From assembly GCF_000758945.1 (NCBI RefSeq), contig NZ_JRND01000013.1, positions 1 to 42,720 on the forward strand: a stretch of 42,720 nucleotides of DNA, given 5' to 3'. The position numbers and the translations under genes are program-made. The notes below the pieces were generated by a model. The model saw nothing but the letters and a program-made list of their open reading frames with translations, was not told where the DNA came from and made no database searches. Each line of letters begins with the position of its first letter. The first letter of the stretch is position 1. This stretch comes from Lancefieldella parvula_C (lineage in GTDB: Bacteria > Actinomycetota > Coriobacteriia > Coriobacteriales > Atopobiaceae). Below, in pieces: positions 14,779 to 23,613 of this stretch.

Positions 14779-17397
14779 TTAGTCCTCGTAGAAGCCTGGC
14801 TCACGACCGTAGTAAGCATCCAGATAGAGCTCGCGGAGCTCGGAGACAAGTGGGTAGCGTGGGTTTGCGCCAGTGCACTGGTCATCGAATGCCTGCTCAG
14901 ACATCTCGTCAAGGGTATCGAGGAAGTATTTCTCATCTATACCGTAATCCTTGATGGTCTCCTTGACGCCGATGTATGCCTTGAGCTCCTCAATCTTCTT
15001 GACGAAGTTCTCAAAGACCTCGAGGTCATCCTTGCCGGTAACACCGCAGAAACGACCTGCCTCAGCATACCGTGCGAGGGTGTGTGGGTGATCGTATTGT
15101 GGGAAGGTACCCATCTTTGTTGGACGCTCAGCTGCGTTGTAGCGCATAACGCGAGTAAGGATAACTGCGTTTGCCCAACCGTGTGGAATGTGGTGGAAAG
15201 CGCCCAGTTTGTGAGCCATAGAGTGGTTGATACCGAGGAATGCATTAGCAAATGCAAGACCACCCAGGCAGGAAGCATTTGCCATGTGATCGCGTGCCTC
15301 AACATCGTTTGGATTGTCATAAGCACGTGGCAAGTACTCAAAGACAAGTTTCATGCCGCGAAGAGCCATGCCATCTGTGTAGTCAGATGCCATCATAGAG
15401 ACAAATGCCTCGAGGCAGTGAGTAAGGACGTCAATACCAGAAGCGGAGGTCAGGCCCTTAGGCTGACTCATCATGTTGTCGGTATCAACAATTGCCATGT
15501 TAGGCAGCAACTCGTAGTCTGCAAGTGGGTACTTAACGCCGTTGTCAGCATCAGTGATGATCGCAAATGGAGTTACCTCGGAACCAGTACCAGAAGAAGT
15601 TGGAATAGCAACGAAGAATGCCTTGTTGCCCATCTTAGGATAGTTGTAGACACGCTTGCGGATATCCAAGAAGTCCGCTGCCATGTCCTCAAACTTCTCC
15701 TCTGGGTTCTCGTACATGGACCACATAATCTTACCTGCGTCCATAGCAGAACCGCCGCCGATTGCGATGATGCAGTCTGGCTCGAAGGAGCGAATGCGAG
15801 CTACACCCTCAAGAGCGCACTGAAGGGTTGGGTCTGGAGCAACATCCCAGAATGAAGAGTGAACAATACCCAGGGAATCCAGGGTCTCCTCGATAGTCTT
15901 GGTGAAGCCACTCTTGTAAAGGAACTGGTCTGTGACAATGAAGACGCGCTTCTTGTTATAGACCTCTTTAAGCTCACGGAGAGCAAGAGGCATGCAGCCC
16001 CTCTTGAAGTAGACCTTCTCAGGTACACGAAGCCAAAGCATATTCTCTTGCCTCTCTGCAACAGACTTGTAGTTAAGCAGGTGCTGTGGGCCAACGTTGC
16101 CGGAGACGGAGTTGCCGCCCCAGGTACCGCAGCCAAGGGTTAGGGATGGAGCCATCTTGAAGTTGTAGAGGTCTCCAATACCACCCTGAGAGGAAGGAGT
16201 ATTGATCAGGATACGGCAGGTTTTCATTGCCTCCTGATGCTTAGCAATCTTCTCTTTCTCGTTAATGTTGACGTAAAGAGAGCTGGTGTGACCGTAGCCA
16301 CCATCAGCAACAAGACGCTCTGCCTTAGCGATTGCCTCGTCAAAAGTCTTTGCACGATACATGCCAAGAACTGGAGAGAGTTTCTCGTGAGCCATCTCTT
16401 CTGAAGGCTCAACAGAGGTTACCTCACCAATAAGAATCTTGGTCTTCTCTGGGACGTCGACGCCAGCAGTCTTTGCGATGAAGTGAGCAGACTTACCAAC
16501 AATGCCTGCATTAACAGCGCCGTTAACAATGACGGTCTTACGGACAGCGTCAAGCTCTTTACCCTGGAGGAAGTAGCAGCCACGATCAGCGAACTCCTTC
16601 TTAACCTGGTCATATACGCTGTCAAGAACGGTAACAGACTGTTCGGAAGCGCAGATCATACCGTTATCGAAGGTCTTGGAGTGAATGATGGAGCTAACTG
16701 CAAGCTTGATATCTGCAGTATCGTCGATGATAACAGGGGTGTTACCAGGACCAACGCCCAGAGCTGGCTTACCAGAAGAGTAAGCTGCGTTAACCATACC
16801 TGGACCACCGGTTGCCAAAATGATGTCAGCGTTGCTCATGACTGCTGCAGTCATATCAATGGTAGGAGCTGGTACCCAATCGATAATACCCTTGGGGCAG
16901 CCGGCCTTCTCGGCAGCATCGCGAACAATACGAGCAGCAGCAATGGTGCACTCTTTTGCGCGTGGATGTGGGGAAATAATAATGGCATTTCTTGTCTTCA
17001 GGGCAAGAAGCGTCTTAAAGATTGCGGTAGAAGTTGGGTTAGTAGTTGGAATAACTGCAGCTACGATACCCATTGGCTCGGCTACAACTCGATAACCTGC
17101 AGCTGGATCATCCTCTACAACGCCACAGGTCTTCATGTCCTTGTACTTGTTGTAAATGTACTCTGCTGCGTAATGGTTCTTGATAACCTTGTCTTCCATT
17201 ACACCCATGCCAGTTTCTTCAACTGCCATGCGAGCAAGAGGGATACGATTTTTCTCGGCCGCAAGAGCAGCTTCATAGAAAATCTTATCGACCTGCTCCT
17301 GAGTGAATGTTGCAAACTCTGCCTGTGTCTCACGCATCTCTTCGAGGCGCTTGAGCAAAGTATCAACATCCTCAATTTGAGTAGCCTTCTTTGCCAT
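14779..17397 (-). CDS. adhE: Bifunctional acetaldehyde-CoA/alcohol dehydrogenase
   Basis: Reduces acetyl-CoA to acetaldehyde and then ethanol with two NADH, a redox outlet of fermentation. The 872 residues carry both domains. The N-terminal aldehyde dehydrogenase domain (about 1-440) has IPTTNPTS, GPGNTPVII and the catalytic Cys249 in NGMICASEQ. The C-terminal iron alcohol dehydrogenase (about 460-870) has IGGGSAMDAGK, PTSSGTGSEVTPF and the iron-ligand motifs DVLTHCLEAFVS, NHSMAHKLGAFHH and HGWANAV. AdhE of this kind assembles into spirosomes. It has its own extended -10 promoter and a terminator about 110 bases downstream. Confidence 0.97.
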   Translation of the reverse strand: MAKKATQIEDVDTLLKRLEEMRETQAEFATFTQEQVDKIFYEAALAAEKNRIPLARMAVEETGMGVMEDKVIKNHYAAEYIYNKYKDMKTCGVVEDDPAAGYRVVAEPMGIVAAVIPTTNPTSTAIFKTLLALKTRNAIIISPHPRAKECTIAAARIVRDAAEKAGCPKGIIDWVPAPTIDMTAAVMSNADIILATGGPGMVNAAYSSGKPALGVGPGNTPVIIDDTADIKLAVSSIIHSKTFDNGMICASEQSVTVLDSVYDQVKKEFADRGCYFLQGKELDAVRKTVIVNGAVNAGIVGKSAHFIAKTAGVDVPEKTKILIGEVTSVEPSEEMAHEKLSPVLGMYRAKTFDEAIAKAERLVADGGYGHTSSLYVNINEKEKIAKHQEAMKTCRILINTPSSQGGIGDLYNFKMAPSLTLGCGTWGGNSVSGNVGPQHLLNYKSVAERQENMLWLRVPEKVYFKRGCMPLALRELKEVYNKKRVFIVTDQFLYKSGFTKTIEETLDSLGIVHSSFWDVAPDPTLQCALEGVARIRSFEPDCIIAIGGGSAMDAGKIMWSMYENPEEKFEDMAADFLDIRKRVYNYPKMGNKAFFVAIPTSSGTGSEVTPFAIITDADNGVKYPLADYELLPNMAIVDTDNMMSQPKGLTSASGIDVLTHCLEAFVSMMASDYTDGMALRGMKLVFEYLPRAYDNPNDVEARDHMANASCLGGLAFANAFLGINHSMAHKLGAFHHIPHGWANAVILTRVMRYNAAERPTKMGTFPQYDHPHTLARYAEAGRFCGVTGKDDLEVFENFVKKIEELKAYIGVKETIKDYGIDEKYFLDTLDEMSEQAFDDQCTGANPRYPLVSELRELYLDAYYGREPGFYED

Positions 17398-17430
17398 AAA
17401 ATCCCCTTCTGTTTAGGAACATTAATTCAA

Positions 17431-17439
17431 ATTATACCA
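17431..17439 (-). promoter_or_regulatory. Extended -10 promoter of adhE
   Basis: On the minus strand the sequence reads TGGTATAAT, an extended -10 element, about 34 bases before the adhE ATG. No good -35 hexamer stands 17 bases upstream, which fits an extended -10 promoter. I saw no clear Rex-type operator. Confidence 0.6.
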
Positions 17440-17708
17440 AGGTCTGCTAAACAAGTGCTTACCGTTAACCGAGTCTCTCAAAATTTACAATCTGCGTTCT
17501 GGCGTCTTCATCCGTTGCTGTAAATCTATGCCATTCACCTGGCGATTCTTTCCACGTGTAATCCACGTACGGGCCAAATCCACCCACCAACTGCGATGTT
17601 GCGCGCGAAAAGCTCGGATCCGCTTTGAAGCCCGGATAGCGCACCGCCTCGACGCGCGGATGGCACGCCAGGAACGCAGCAACCACCTGCGCCGCGTCGC
17701 TCGCCGCG

Positions 17709-17721
17709 TGGCGAGAAACCC
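17709..17721 (-). repeat. 13-bp motif GGGTTTCTCGCCA, exact copy
   Basis: An exact copy on the minus strand inside the degenerate PLP-enzyme remnant, in the same orientation as that frame but in a different codon phase from the two partial coding copies near 9 and 10.6 kb. Confidence 0.65.
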
Positions 17722-18113
17722 GTGCACTCGCCTGCTCTTCCGCTCCCGTGGCAGAAACCGTCACGTCCTCTGCAGAACACGCCTTGGCTTCAACCGCCTC
17801 TGCTACCCACGGTATGCAGCACTTCCGCATGCACACGACAACATATCCCGGCACCCGAGCGTCCTCGGCTACTGCGATCTCTGCTCCCAGACGACATGCC
17901 GGGCTGAACTCGGCTCCAATCGTACGCACATCCGCCACAAGCAGCTCCCCTGCTGCGGCTCTGCCTTTGATGTCGCACACCTCAACGGGCACGCCAGCAA
18001 GCGGCTCCACGACGCTTGCTCCGCCTGCAATCAGTGTGGCGAGAAGTTCGTCTACATAGGAAACAGGGACAAGCCGCGCACGGCCTGCCCCTGTCATTTT
18101 TACGTATTCAGCT

Positions 18114-18185
18114 ACAACGTTGGTTGCGGTTTGCGTGACAACGTTGGTTGCGGTTTGCGTGACAACGTTGGTTGCGGTTTGCGTG
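18114..18185 (-). repeat. 24-bp tandem repeat, three identical units
   Basis: Three identical 24-base units lie head to tail at 18114-18137, 18138-18161 and 18162-18185, followed by a degenerate part of a fourth. The unit is a multiple of three, so on the minus strand it adds eight residues per copy (TQTATNVV) without breaking the frame. The identity of the units points to recent expansion or a slippage-prone tract. Confidence 0.92.
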
Positions 18186-18272
18186 ACGCCGTCGATTGCG
18201 CCGACACTCTTCGTGCCACCTGCGCCATCCTGCGCGGCACCGCCCGTAACCCGTACTTTGTCTGAAACCCTA

Positions 18273-20039
18273 TTAACCAACGCGCTCCGCATTCTCTTTG
18301 ACAACCTGAGCAATAAACTCGTCAAGCTCTGCAACGTGAGTCTCGTTGGAACGGTCGCGAACAGAAATGTTACCTGCGTCAACCTCCTGCTCACCAAGGA
18401 TGAGCATGTAAGGAACGCGATCAAGGGAGCGAGCCTCACGAATCTTATAGCCGATCTTCTCGTCACGGTCGTCGACCTTAACGCGAATACCAGCAGCAGC
18501 AAGCTTATCGGCAACCTCATGAGCATAAGGGCGAGACTTCTCAGAGACAGGAAGAACCTTGACCTGGCATGGGCTCAGCCAGACAGGGAACTTGCCTTCG
18601 TAATTCTCGGTCAGAATACCAATGAAGCGCTCAAAAGAACCAAAGCCAGCGCGGTGAATCATAATTGGCTGCTTCTTGGTACCGTCGGAGTCAATGTACT
18701 CAAGCTGGAAGTTATGAGGCAGCTGGAAGTCAAGCTGGATGGTACCGCACTGCCAAGAACGACCAAGGCAATCGGTTAGATGGAAGTCAATCTTAGGACC
18801 GTAGAAAGCGCCATCGCCCTCGTTGACCACGTAATCGATACCCATGGCATCAAGTGCATCACGCAGGCCCTGCTCGGCGCGCTCCCAATCCTCATCAGAA
18901 CCCATGGAATCCTCTGGGCGCGTAGAAAGCTCAACGCGGTATGGGAAGCCAAACTGTGCATAGTAAGCAGTGATGAGGTGAGATGCATCCGTGACCTGCT
19001 CAGTAATCTGATCAGGGCGGATAAAGAGGTGTGCATCGTCCTGAGTAAACTCACGGACACGGAACAGACCGTGCAGAGCACCCTTCATCTCGTAACGGTG
19101 ATCAAGACCAGCCTCAGCCAGCTTCATAGGAAGATCCCTATAAGAACGTGGCTTGGACTTATAAATTAAGCAAGCACCAGGGCAGTTCATAGGCTTAATG
19201 GCAAAGTCCTCTTCATCTACCGTGGTGGTATACATATTCTCTTTGTAGTGGTCCCAGTGACCAGAGGTCTCCCAAAGGGAACGCGAGAGGATCAGTGGAG
19301 TCTGAACCTCCTGGTAACCAAAGCGAGCCTGCATCTCATGCCAGTACTCGGTCAGAGCGTTGCGCAAAGCCATGCCATTTGGAAGCCAGAATGGAGAACC
19401 TGGACCAAAGTCGGACATCATGAAGAGCTCCATCTCGCGGCCAATCTTCCTGTGATCGCGCTTCTCGGCCTCTTCAATCATCTTGAGATACTGAGTAAGC
19501 TCATCTTTGGAACCAAACGCAACACCGTAAATTCTGGTGAGCATCTTGTTGTTCTTGTCGGCCTTCCAATACGCACCAGAAATGCTGGTCAGCTTGAAAG
19601 CCTTAACACCCTTGGTGTAGAGCATATGAGGGCCAACGCACATGTCAACGTATTCACCCTGCTTATAGAAGGTGATGTGTGCGTCAGGAGCAAGATCGCC
19701 AATGTGCTCAACCTTGTAAGACTCGCCGCGCTCCTTCATGTAGGCAATAGCCTCATCGCGAGGAAGCTCAAACGTCTCAATCTTGAGGTTCTCTTTGACG
19801 ATCTTCTTCATCTCATCTTCGATAGCTGGGAAATCATCCTCGTTAACCTTGGTGTCTCCAAGATCAACGTCATAGTAGAAACCGTTTTCGGTTGCTGGAC
19901 CATAGGCAAACTGTGCGTGTGGGTACAGACGCTTCAAAGCCTGAGCAAGCAGGTGAGCTGCGTCGTGACGAATAACCTCAAGCTCTTCAGCTGCATCGTT
20001 AATCTCGCCAACATGGCCGTCGTTATATAAAACCTTCAT
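18273..20039 (-). CDS. thrS: Threonyl-tRNA synthetase
   Basis: Charges tRNA-Thr with threonine. The 588 residues are some 50 short of the usual length because the N-terminal TGS domain is almost absent; only about 20 residues precede the editing domain. The editing domain is intact (HDAAHLLAQAL, VDMCVGPH). The class II core has MNCPGACLIY and HGLFRVREFTQDDAHLF with the zinc and active-site residues, and PIMIHRAGFGSFERF. A C-terminal anticodon-binding domain ends the protein. The degenerate PLP-like frame follows directly. The 5' leader lacks a T-box. Confidence 0.97.
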   Translation of the reverse strand: MKVLYNDGHVGEINDAAEELEVIRHDAAHLLAQALKRLYPHAQFAYGPATENGFYYDVDLGDTKVNEDDFPAIEDEMKKIVKENLKIETFELPRDEAIAYMKERGESYKVEHIGDLAPDAHITFYKQGEYVDMCVGPHMLYTKGVKAFKLTSISGAYWKADKNNKMLTRIYGVAFGSKDELTQYLKMIEEAEKRDHRKIGREMELFMMSDFGPGSPFWLPNGMALRNALTEYWHEMQARFGYQEVQTPLILSRSLWETSGHWDHYKENMYTTTVDEEDFAIKPMNCPGACLIYKSKPRSYRDLPMKLAEAGLDHRYEMKGALHGLFRVREFTQDDAHLFIRPDQITEQVTDASHLITAYYAQFGFPYRVELSTRPEDSMGSDEDWERAEQGLRDALDAMGIDYVVNEGDGAFYGPKIDFHLTDCLGRSWQCGTIQLDFQLPHNFQLEYIDSDGTKKQPIMIHRAGFGSFERFIGILTENYEGKFPVWLSPCQVKVLPVSEKSRPYAHEVADKLAAAGIRVKVDDRDEKIGYKIREARSLDRVPYMLILGEQEVDAGNISVRDRSNETHVAELDEFIAQVVKENAERVG

Positions 20040-20176
20040 GTAAAACCCCTCAGAGGTAGCTACTCATAGAAACAGGCACGGCGCCTACTCTGCTCACACA
20101 GGAGCTTAGGAGCAGACGCCTACATAGTCTCTGTTGTAAAACACCAGATTGCCATCATAAAGAACAAAACCAAACG
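20040..20176 (-). other. thrS leader region with weak hairpin
   Basis: The stretch before thrS holds a 7-bp inverted repeat (20089-20095 with 20110-20116) and a CGCCTAC direct repeat. It has no T-box consensus and no terminator with a T-run. A regulatory role is possible but not supported further. Confidence 0.3.
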
Positions 20177-20608
20177 TTATTGAATGCGAGTACGGCAGTA
20201 AGGGCAAACCTTCCAGTCTGCATTCAAAGGACGATGGCATGTTGGGCAAACGTTTCTAACCTGCGTATTGCAGATTGGGCACACGATAAAATCGCGGTCA
20301 ATTGGAGCGGAGCACTTAGGGCAGATGCCGTAGTGAGAAAGCTGGTGCTCACGAAGGGCAATATCAAGGTCCTGCTCCTCGCGGTCAATGAGGTAGCTGC
20401 TTGGACGCAGAATAACGTACGCAAGCAGACCAACAACAGGAACAACAGAAATGACTGCCCACATCCACCAAGGCTCTGCGCCGCGGCGCTGAGCGTCGCG
20501 AATAACGTAGATGATGGAAAGGATATAAAGCATTACGACGCAAATGACCATGAGGTAAATAACCATACGTACCTCAGGTGTAATAATCTGATCAAGAATC
20601 TCCTGCAT
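20177..20608 (-). CDS. Membrane protein with double zinc ribbon
   Basis: A 143-residue protein with two N-terminal transmembrane segments (about 14-35 and 47-67) and a C-terminal cytoplasmic-type double zinc ribbon. Four CxxC knuckles are visible: CPKC, CPIC, CPTC and CPYC. The ATG at 20608 is preceded by AAGGGG at a good distance, so the longer frame upstream (to 20668) is probably not used. It follows folC with 86 bases between starts and stops. Its function is unknown; such zinc-ribbon membrane proteins often scaffold or regulate partners. Confidence 0.8.
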   Translation of the reverse strand: MQEILDQIITPEVRMVIYLMVICVVMLYILSIIYVIRDAQRRGAEPWWMWAVISVVPVVGLLAYVILRPSSYLIDREEQDLDIALREHQLSHYGICPKCSAPIDRDFIVCPICNTQVRNVCPTCHRPLNADWKVCPYCRTRIQ

Positions 20609-20694
20609 CTGACAGCCCCTTCTGCTGGCTTTTTGTTCTCTCCTAAATCGTACGACAAACCGCCTCAAAATGGAGCGAAATGTCGCAGATAAAT

Positions 20695-22119
20695 TTATTT
20701 TACCAAAGCATCACTAAAATGTGCAGCAACCTCGCCAGCAAGTGAAATTGTTCCACATGCTACAAAGCCCTTCTCGCGCAAGGCGTCCACTGCTTCAGGA
20801 ACACTTCTGTAGACAGCTACCACGTTAGCGCCGCAGGCTTTGTACAGCTCAGCAAGCTCATCTGCATCCATGGCGCGCTCGTTATCTGTCTGGGTTACCG
20901 CCACCTCAGGGAACTCTTTAGCGAGAAGTTCTGCGATGCCCTTAACATCTTTATCTGCAAAAACAGCAGTCAAAAGCATAGGACGGTTGGCGACCTCTGG
21001 CTCAATTGAGCGGATAGCGGTTAAGAACGTCTCGATTGACTGCGGGTTGTGAGCCGCGTCGATAAGGACTAAAGGCTTTGGCTGAAGCAGTTGGAACCTA
21101 CCGGGTGTAGGACACCTGGTTGTGGAGAAAAACGCTTTCTCTGCATCAAGCGGACGACCCAGAAAATCCTCAGCCAAGCAGGTTGCCAGGGCAATGTTTG
21201 CTGCCTGGTAGCTTGGTTTAAGTGCAGCAAGATCCTCGTAGGTTGCACGCGGTGTTACAACCGTAAGCTCCAGCGGGAATCCAATGCTCTTAGGCTTTTT
21301 GGTAATGAAGAAATGTGCGTGAGGCAGCTCTGGATGGTCAGTAGCCTTACCAGCAGAAACCTCTCCCTCAACGTCTTCAGGCTTGTCAGCTACAAGAAGA
21401 GTTGGGACAACGTCCACAGAAGCTGCTTGGGACAAGAATACGTCTTGGACGCTCTGAGGAGTTGTCGTTCCCACGCCAAGAACGCAGGTACGACCAGGTT
21501 TGATGATGGCGGCCTTCTCGCCAGCAATAGCCTCAAGGGTATCGCCTAGGATGCGCGTGTGATCCAGGCCAACGCCCGTGATGGCAACGGAGGTGATGTT
21601 TTGAGCAGCACTTGTTGCGTCCCACCTGCCACCCATACCGCACTCAAGCACACAGACGTCAATCTCTGCCTCGGCAAAGACCACTAGAGCTGCAACGGTA
21701 AGCAGGTCAAACTCAGTGATGTCATAAGGACGCTCGCCCAAGACGGCTCGCTGAGCGTTGACGCGCTCCCCCGCCACCTGAGCTGCAGAGACGCCGTGAG
21801 CAAAGACTTCCTCAGAGACGGGCGTGCCGTTGATCTCCATGCGCTCGGTATAGCTGATGAGTTCGGGAGACGTGTACAGAGCGGTCTGGAGACCCTCTCC
21901 CTTGAGCAGGGCTGCAGTGTATCTAGAGGTAGACGTTTTGCCGTTGGTGCCGGCAATCTGGACACTCTTAAAGCAGAGATCAGGGTTGCCCAGCTCTTTG
22001 AGCATGTCTTCCACGCTCTCCAACAAGGGCTGAATACCAAACTTCTTTGTATCGTGAAGTACCTTTAAAGACTGCTCGTAGCTCAGCTCAGGTACAGAAA
22101 AGGGAACGGAATAACTCAT
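20695..22119 (-). CDS. folC: Folylpolyglutamate/dihydrofolate synthase
   Basis: Adds glutamate to dihydropteroate or to reduced folates with ATP, trapping and activating the cofactor. The 474-residue protein has the Mur-ligase-type P-loop GTNGKTST, the YTSPEL motif, ECGMGGRWDATSA, GLDHTRILGDTLEAIAGEKA and DAAHNPQS in the C-terminal domain. Two ATG codons lie nine bases apart; 22119 has the better distance from AGAGG. It starts a few bases after the folE stop and is the last folate gene of the operon. Confidence 0.94.
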   Translation of the reverse strand: MSYSVPFSVPELSYEQSLKVLHDTKKFGIQPLLESVEDMLKELGNPDLCFKSVQIAGTNGKTSTSRYTAALLKGEGLQTALYTSPELISYTERMEINGTPVSEEVFAHGVSAAQVAGERVNAQRAVLGERPYDITEFDLLTVAALVVFAEAEIDVCVLECGMGGRWDATSAAQNITSVAITGVGLDHTRILGDTLEAIAGEKAAIIKPGRTCVLGVGTTTPQSVQDVFLSQAASVDVVPTLLVADKPEDVEGEVSAGKATDHPELPHAHFFITKKPKSIGFPLELTVVTPRATYEDLAALKPSYQAANIALATCLAEDFLGRPLDAEKAFFSTTRCPTPGRFQLLQPKPLVLIDAAHNPQSIETFLTAIRSIEPEVANRPMLLTAVFADKDVKGIAELLAKEFPEVAVTQTDNERAMDADELAELYKACGANVVAVYRSVPEAVDALREKGFVACGTISLAGEVAAHFSDALVK

Positions 22120-22133
22120 AGTGCGCATACCTC

Positions 22134-22721
22134 TTATAGGCCGAGCAGACGCATAGCTTCTGCTCGGGTTTTCTCGTTAGTCTTAAAAATGCCACGAACC
22201 GCAGACGTGGTGGTCAAAGCACCCGATGCCCTAATGCCGCGCATGCTCATGCACGTGTGTTCGGCCTCCATAACCACCAAAACGCCCAAGGGATCAAGCT
22301 CTTCTACCATAGCGTCAGCAATCTGGCCTGTAAGGCGCTCTTGTACCTGCAGACGGCGAGAATACCCGCTGACGCAGCGAGCAATCTTGGAAAGGCCGGT
22401 AATACGACCATTTTGCGGGATATAGCAGACATGTGCCTTGCCCACAAAAGGCAAAATGTGATGCTCGCAGGTAGACGAGAAAGGAATGTCGCGGACAATA
22501 ACCATCTCTTTATTGCCCTCTTCATGGAACTGTTTGCGCAGGTGAGCTGCAGGGTCTTCCTGCATGCCACCAAAGAGCTCCACGCAAGCACGAGCAACAC
22601 GGTCTGGCGTATCAAGCAGACCTTCTCGCTCTGGATCCTCGCCAATAGCAAGCAAAAACTCCTTGACCGCGGCTTTTACGCGCTCTTGGTCAAGCTCTTT
22701 ATAGTTATTTTCCGCTGCCAT
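22134..22721 (-). CDS. folE: GTP cyclohydrolase I
   Basis: Converts GTP to dihydroneopterin triphosphate, the first step of pterin and folate synthesis. The 195 residues show DTPDRVARA, the zinc-ligand site in FSSTCEHHILPF, KAHVCYIP, GLSKIARCV and the second zinc Cys in EHTCMSMRG. It is a standard FolE, not the FolE2 type. It sits 21 bases after folD and ahead of folC. No other pterin genes (folB, folK, folP) are in the window. Confidence 0.97.
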   Translation of the reverse strand: MAAENNYKELDQERVKAAVKEFLLAIGEDPEREGLLDTPDRVARACVELFGGMQEDPAAHLRKQFHEEGNKEMVIVRDIPFSSTCEHHILPFVGKAHVCYIPQNGRITGLSKIARCVSGYSRRLQVQERLTGQIADAMVEELDPLGVLVVMEAEHTCMSMRGIRASGALTTTSAVRGIFKTNEKTRAEAMRLLGL

Positions 22722-22742
22722 GAGGCAACCTACCTTTCACTC

Positions 22743-23612
22743 TTATGCAAGCGTTCTTTGAGCTGCGGCAACAACATGGCGAGCAAGAATTGCCGTTGTC
22801 ACACTACCCACACCGCCAGGAACAGGAGTATAAGCACTTACCAGAGGAGCTACCTGCTCTGTATTAACATCGCCAACAAGCTTTTGAGCTGCTTCATCCC
22901 AGTTAATACCTACGTCAATGATGGTCTGACCATCTCTTACGTAGTCAGCCCCAATAAGATGCGCACGACCTGCGGCCACAACCACAACCTCTGCCTGCTT
23001 AAGCGTAGCAGCAAGGTCTTTGGTCTTGCTGTGACACACCGTCACCGTAGCGTTTCTTGCACTTAAAAGTGCAGCTACCGGACGACCAATAACGTTAGAG
23101 CGACCAACAACTGCAACAGGCGCTCCCTCAAGGGGCACCTGGTAGAAATCAAGAAGTGCGAGAACTGCCTCTGCGGTACAAGGTCCCAGTGCGCCAGAAG
23201 TTCCGCAAAGTGTTGCCAGCAGCATCGAATCGGTTGCACAATCAACATCTTTTTCTGGAGCTAGATGCTGAAGCGCTTCATGCTCGTCAATTCCAGCAGG
23301 AAATGGACGCATAGGCAGACAACCATGTACCGATGCATCGGCGGAAACCTGATCAAACGCGCTATTTACCTGCTCTTGTGTAGCGTCTTCTGGAAGCTCA
23401 ATGGTCTCAACTTCAAAGCCCACCTTTTCCGCACGCGTATAAGCCGCACGCTCATAGGTAAGGTCATCGCTTTTCTGTCCAATGCGAACAATAACCAGCT
23501 TAGGAGTCACGCCTTGTGCACGGAGCTCCTGGACTTGAGCAGCAAGTTCTTCAGTTATGTCCTTGGCAACAGGAGCACCACGAAGCTCCTGTGAAGTAGT
23601 CTCTGAGCTCAT
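22743..23612 (-). CDS. folD: Methylene-THF dehydrogenase (FolD), cyclohydrolase site altered
   Basis: FolD normally oxidises 5,10-methylene-THF to methenyl-THF with NADP and hydrolyses that to 10-formyl-THF. The 289-residue protein keeps the fold: Tyr53 of the YxxxK motif, KDVDC (about 121-125), VVGRSNVIGRP for the cofactor, DVGIN and TPVPGGVGSVT. Aligned without gaps to E. coli FolD, the catalytic Lys of YVASK is Ala57, and the conserved Gln of VQLPLP is Met101. These residues are required for cyclohydrolase activity in studied FolD proteins. I therefore infer that it works mainly as a dehydrogenase and that the adjacent FchA does the hydrolysis. It begins one base after the fchA stop codon. 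Confidence 0.95.
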   Translation of the reverse strand: MSSETTSQELRGAPVAKDITEELAAQVQELRAQGVTPKLVIVRIGQKSDDLTYERAAYTRAEKVGFEVETIELPEDATQEQVNSAFDQVSADASVHGCLPMRPFPAGIDEHEALQHLAPEKDVDCATDSMLLATLCGTSGALGPCTAEAVLALLDFYQVPLEGAPVAVVGRSNVIGRPVAALLSARNATVTVCHSKTKDLAATLKQAEVVVVAAGRAHLIGADYVRDGQTIIDVGINWDEAAQKLVGDVNTEQVAPLVSAYTPVPGGVGSVTTAILARHVVAAAQRTLA

Positions 23613-23613
23613 G

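Larger units (their letters stand above)
17465..18271 (-). pseudogene. Degenerate Cys/Met PLP-enzyme-like remnant
   Basis: After thrS an open, GC-rich frame encodes a protein whose last 200 residues align by eye with trans-sulfuration enzymes (cystathionine gamma-synthase/lyase family). LLVADVRTIGAEF..CRLGAEIAVAEDAR matches the LVVDNTF..P..LGADIVVHSATK core, VAAFLACHPRVEAVRYPG matches the C-terminal domain, and GGFG follows. The PLP lysine of SATK is replaced (AEDAR), the N-terminal 100 or more residues are missing, and the usual C-terminal end is absent. The upstream part is a 24-bp tandem repeat. No start with a ribosome binding site is evident; ATG 18097 would give 210 residues. I read it as a decayed gene, but a short catalytically inactive homologue still under selection is possible. 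Confidence 0.55.

Noticed and set aside
17528..18265. A long plus-strand frame opposite the PLP-enzyme remnant
   Set aside because: It is Arg/Cys/His-rich, as expected for an antisense shadow in GC-rich DNA, while the minus strand carries recognisable homology.
20040..20176. Possible T-box leader for thrS
   Set aside because: The T-box consensus and an associated terminator with a T-run are not present.
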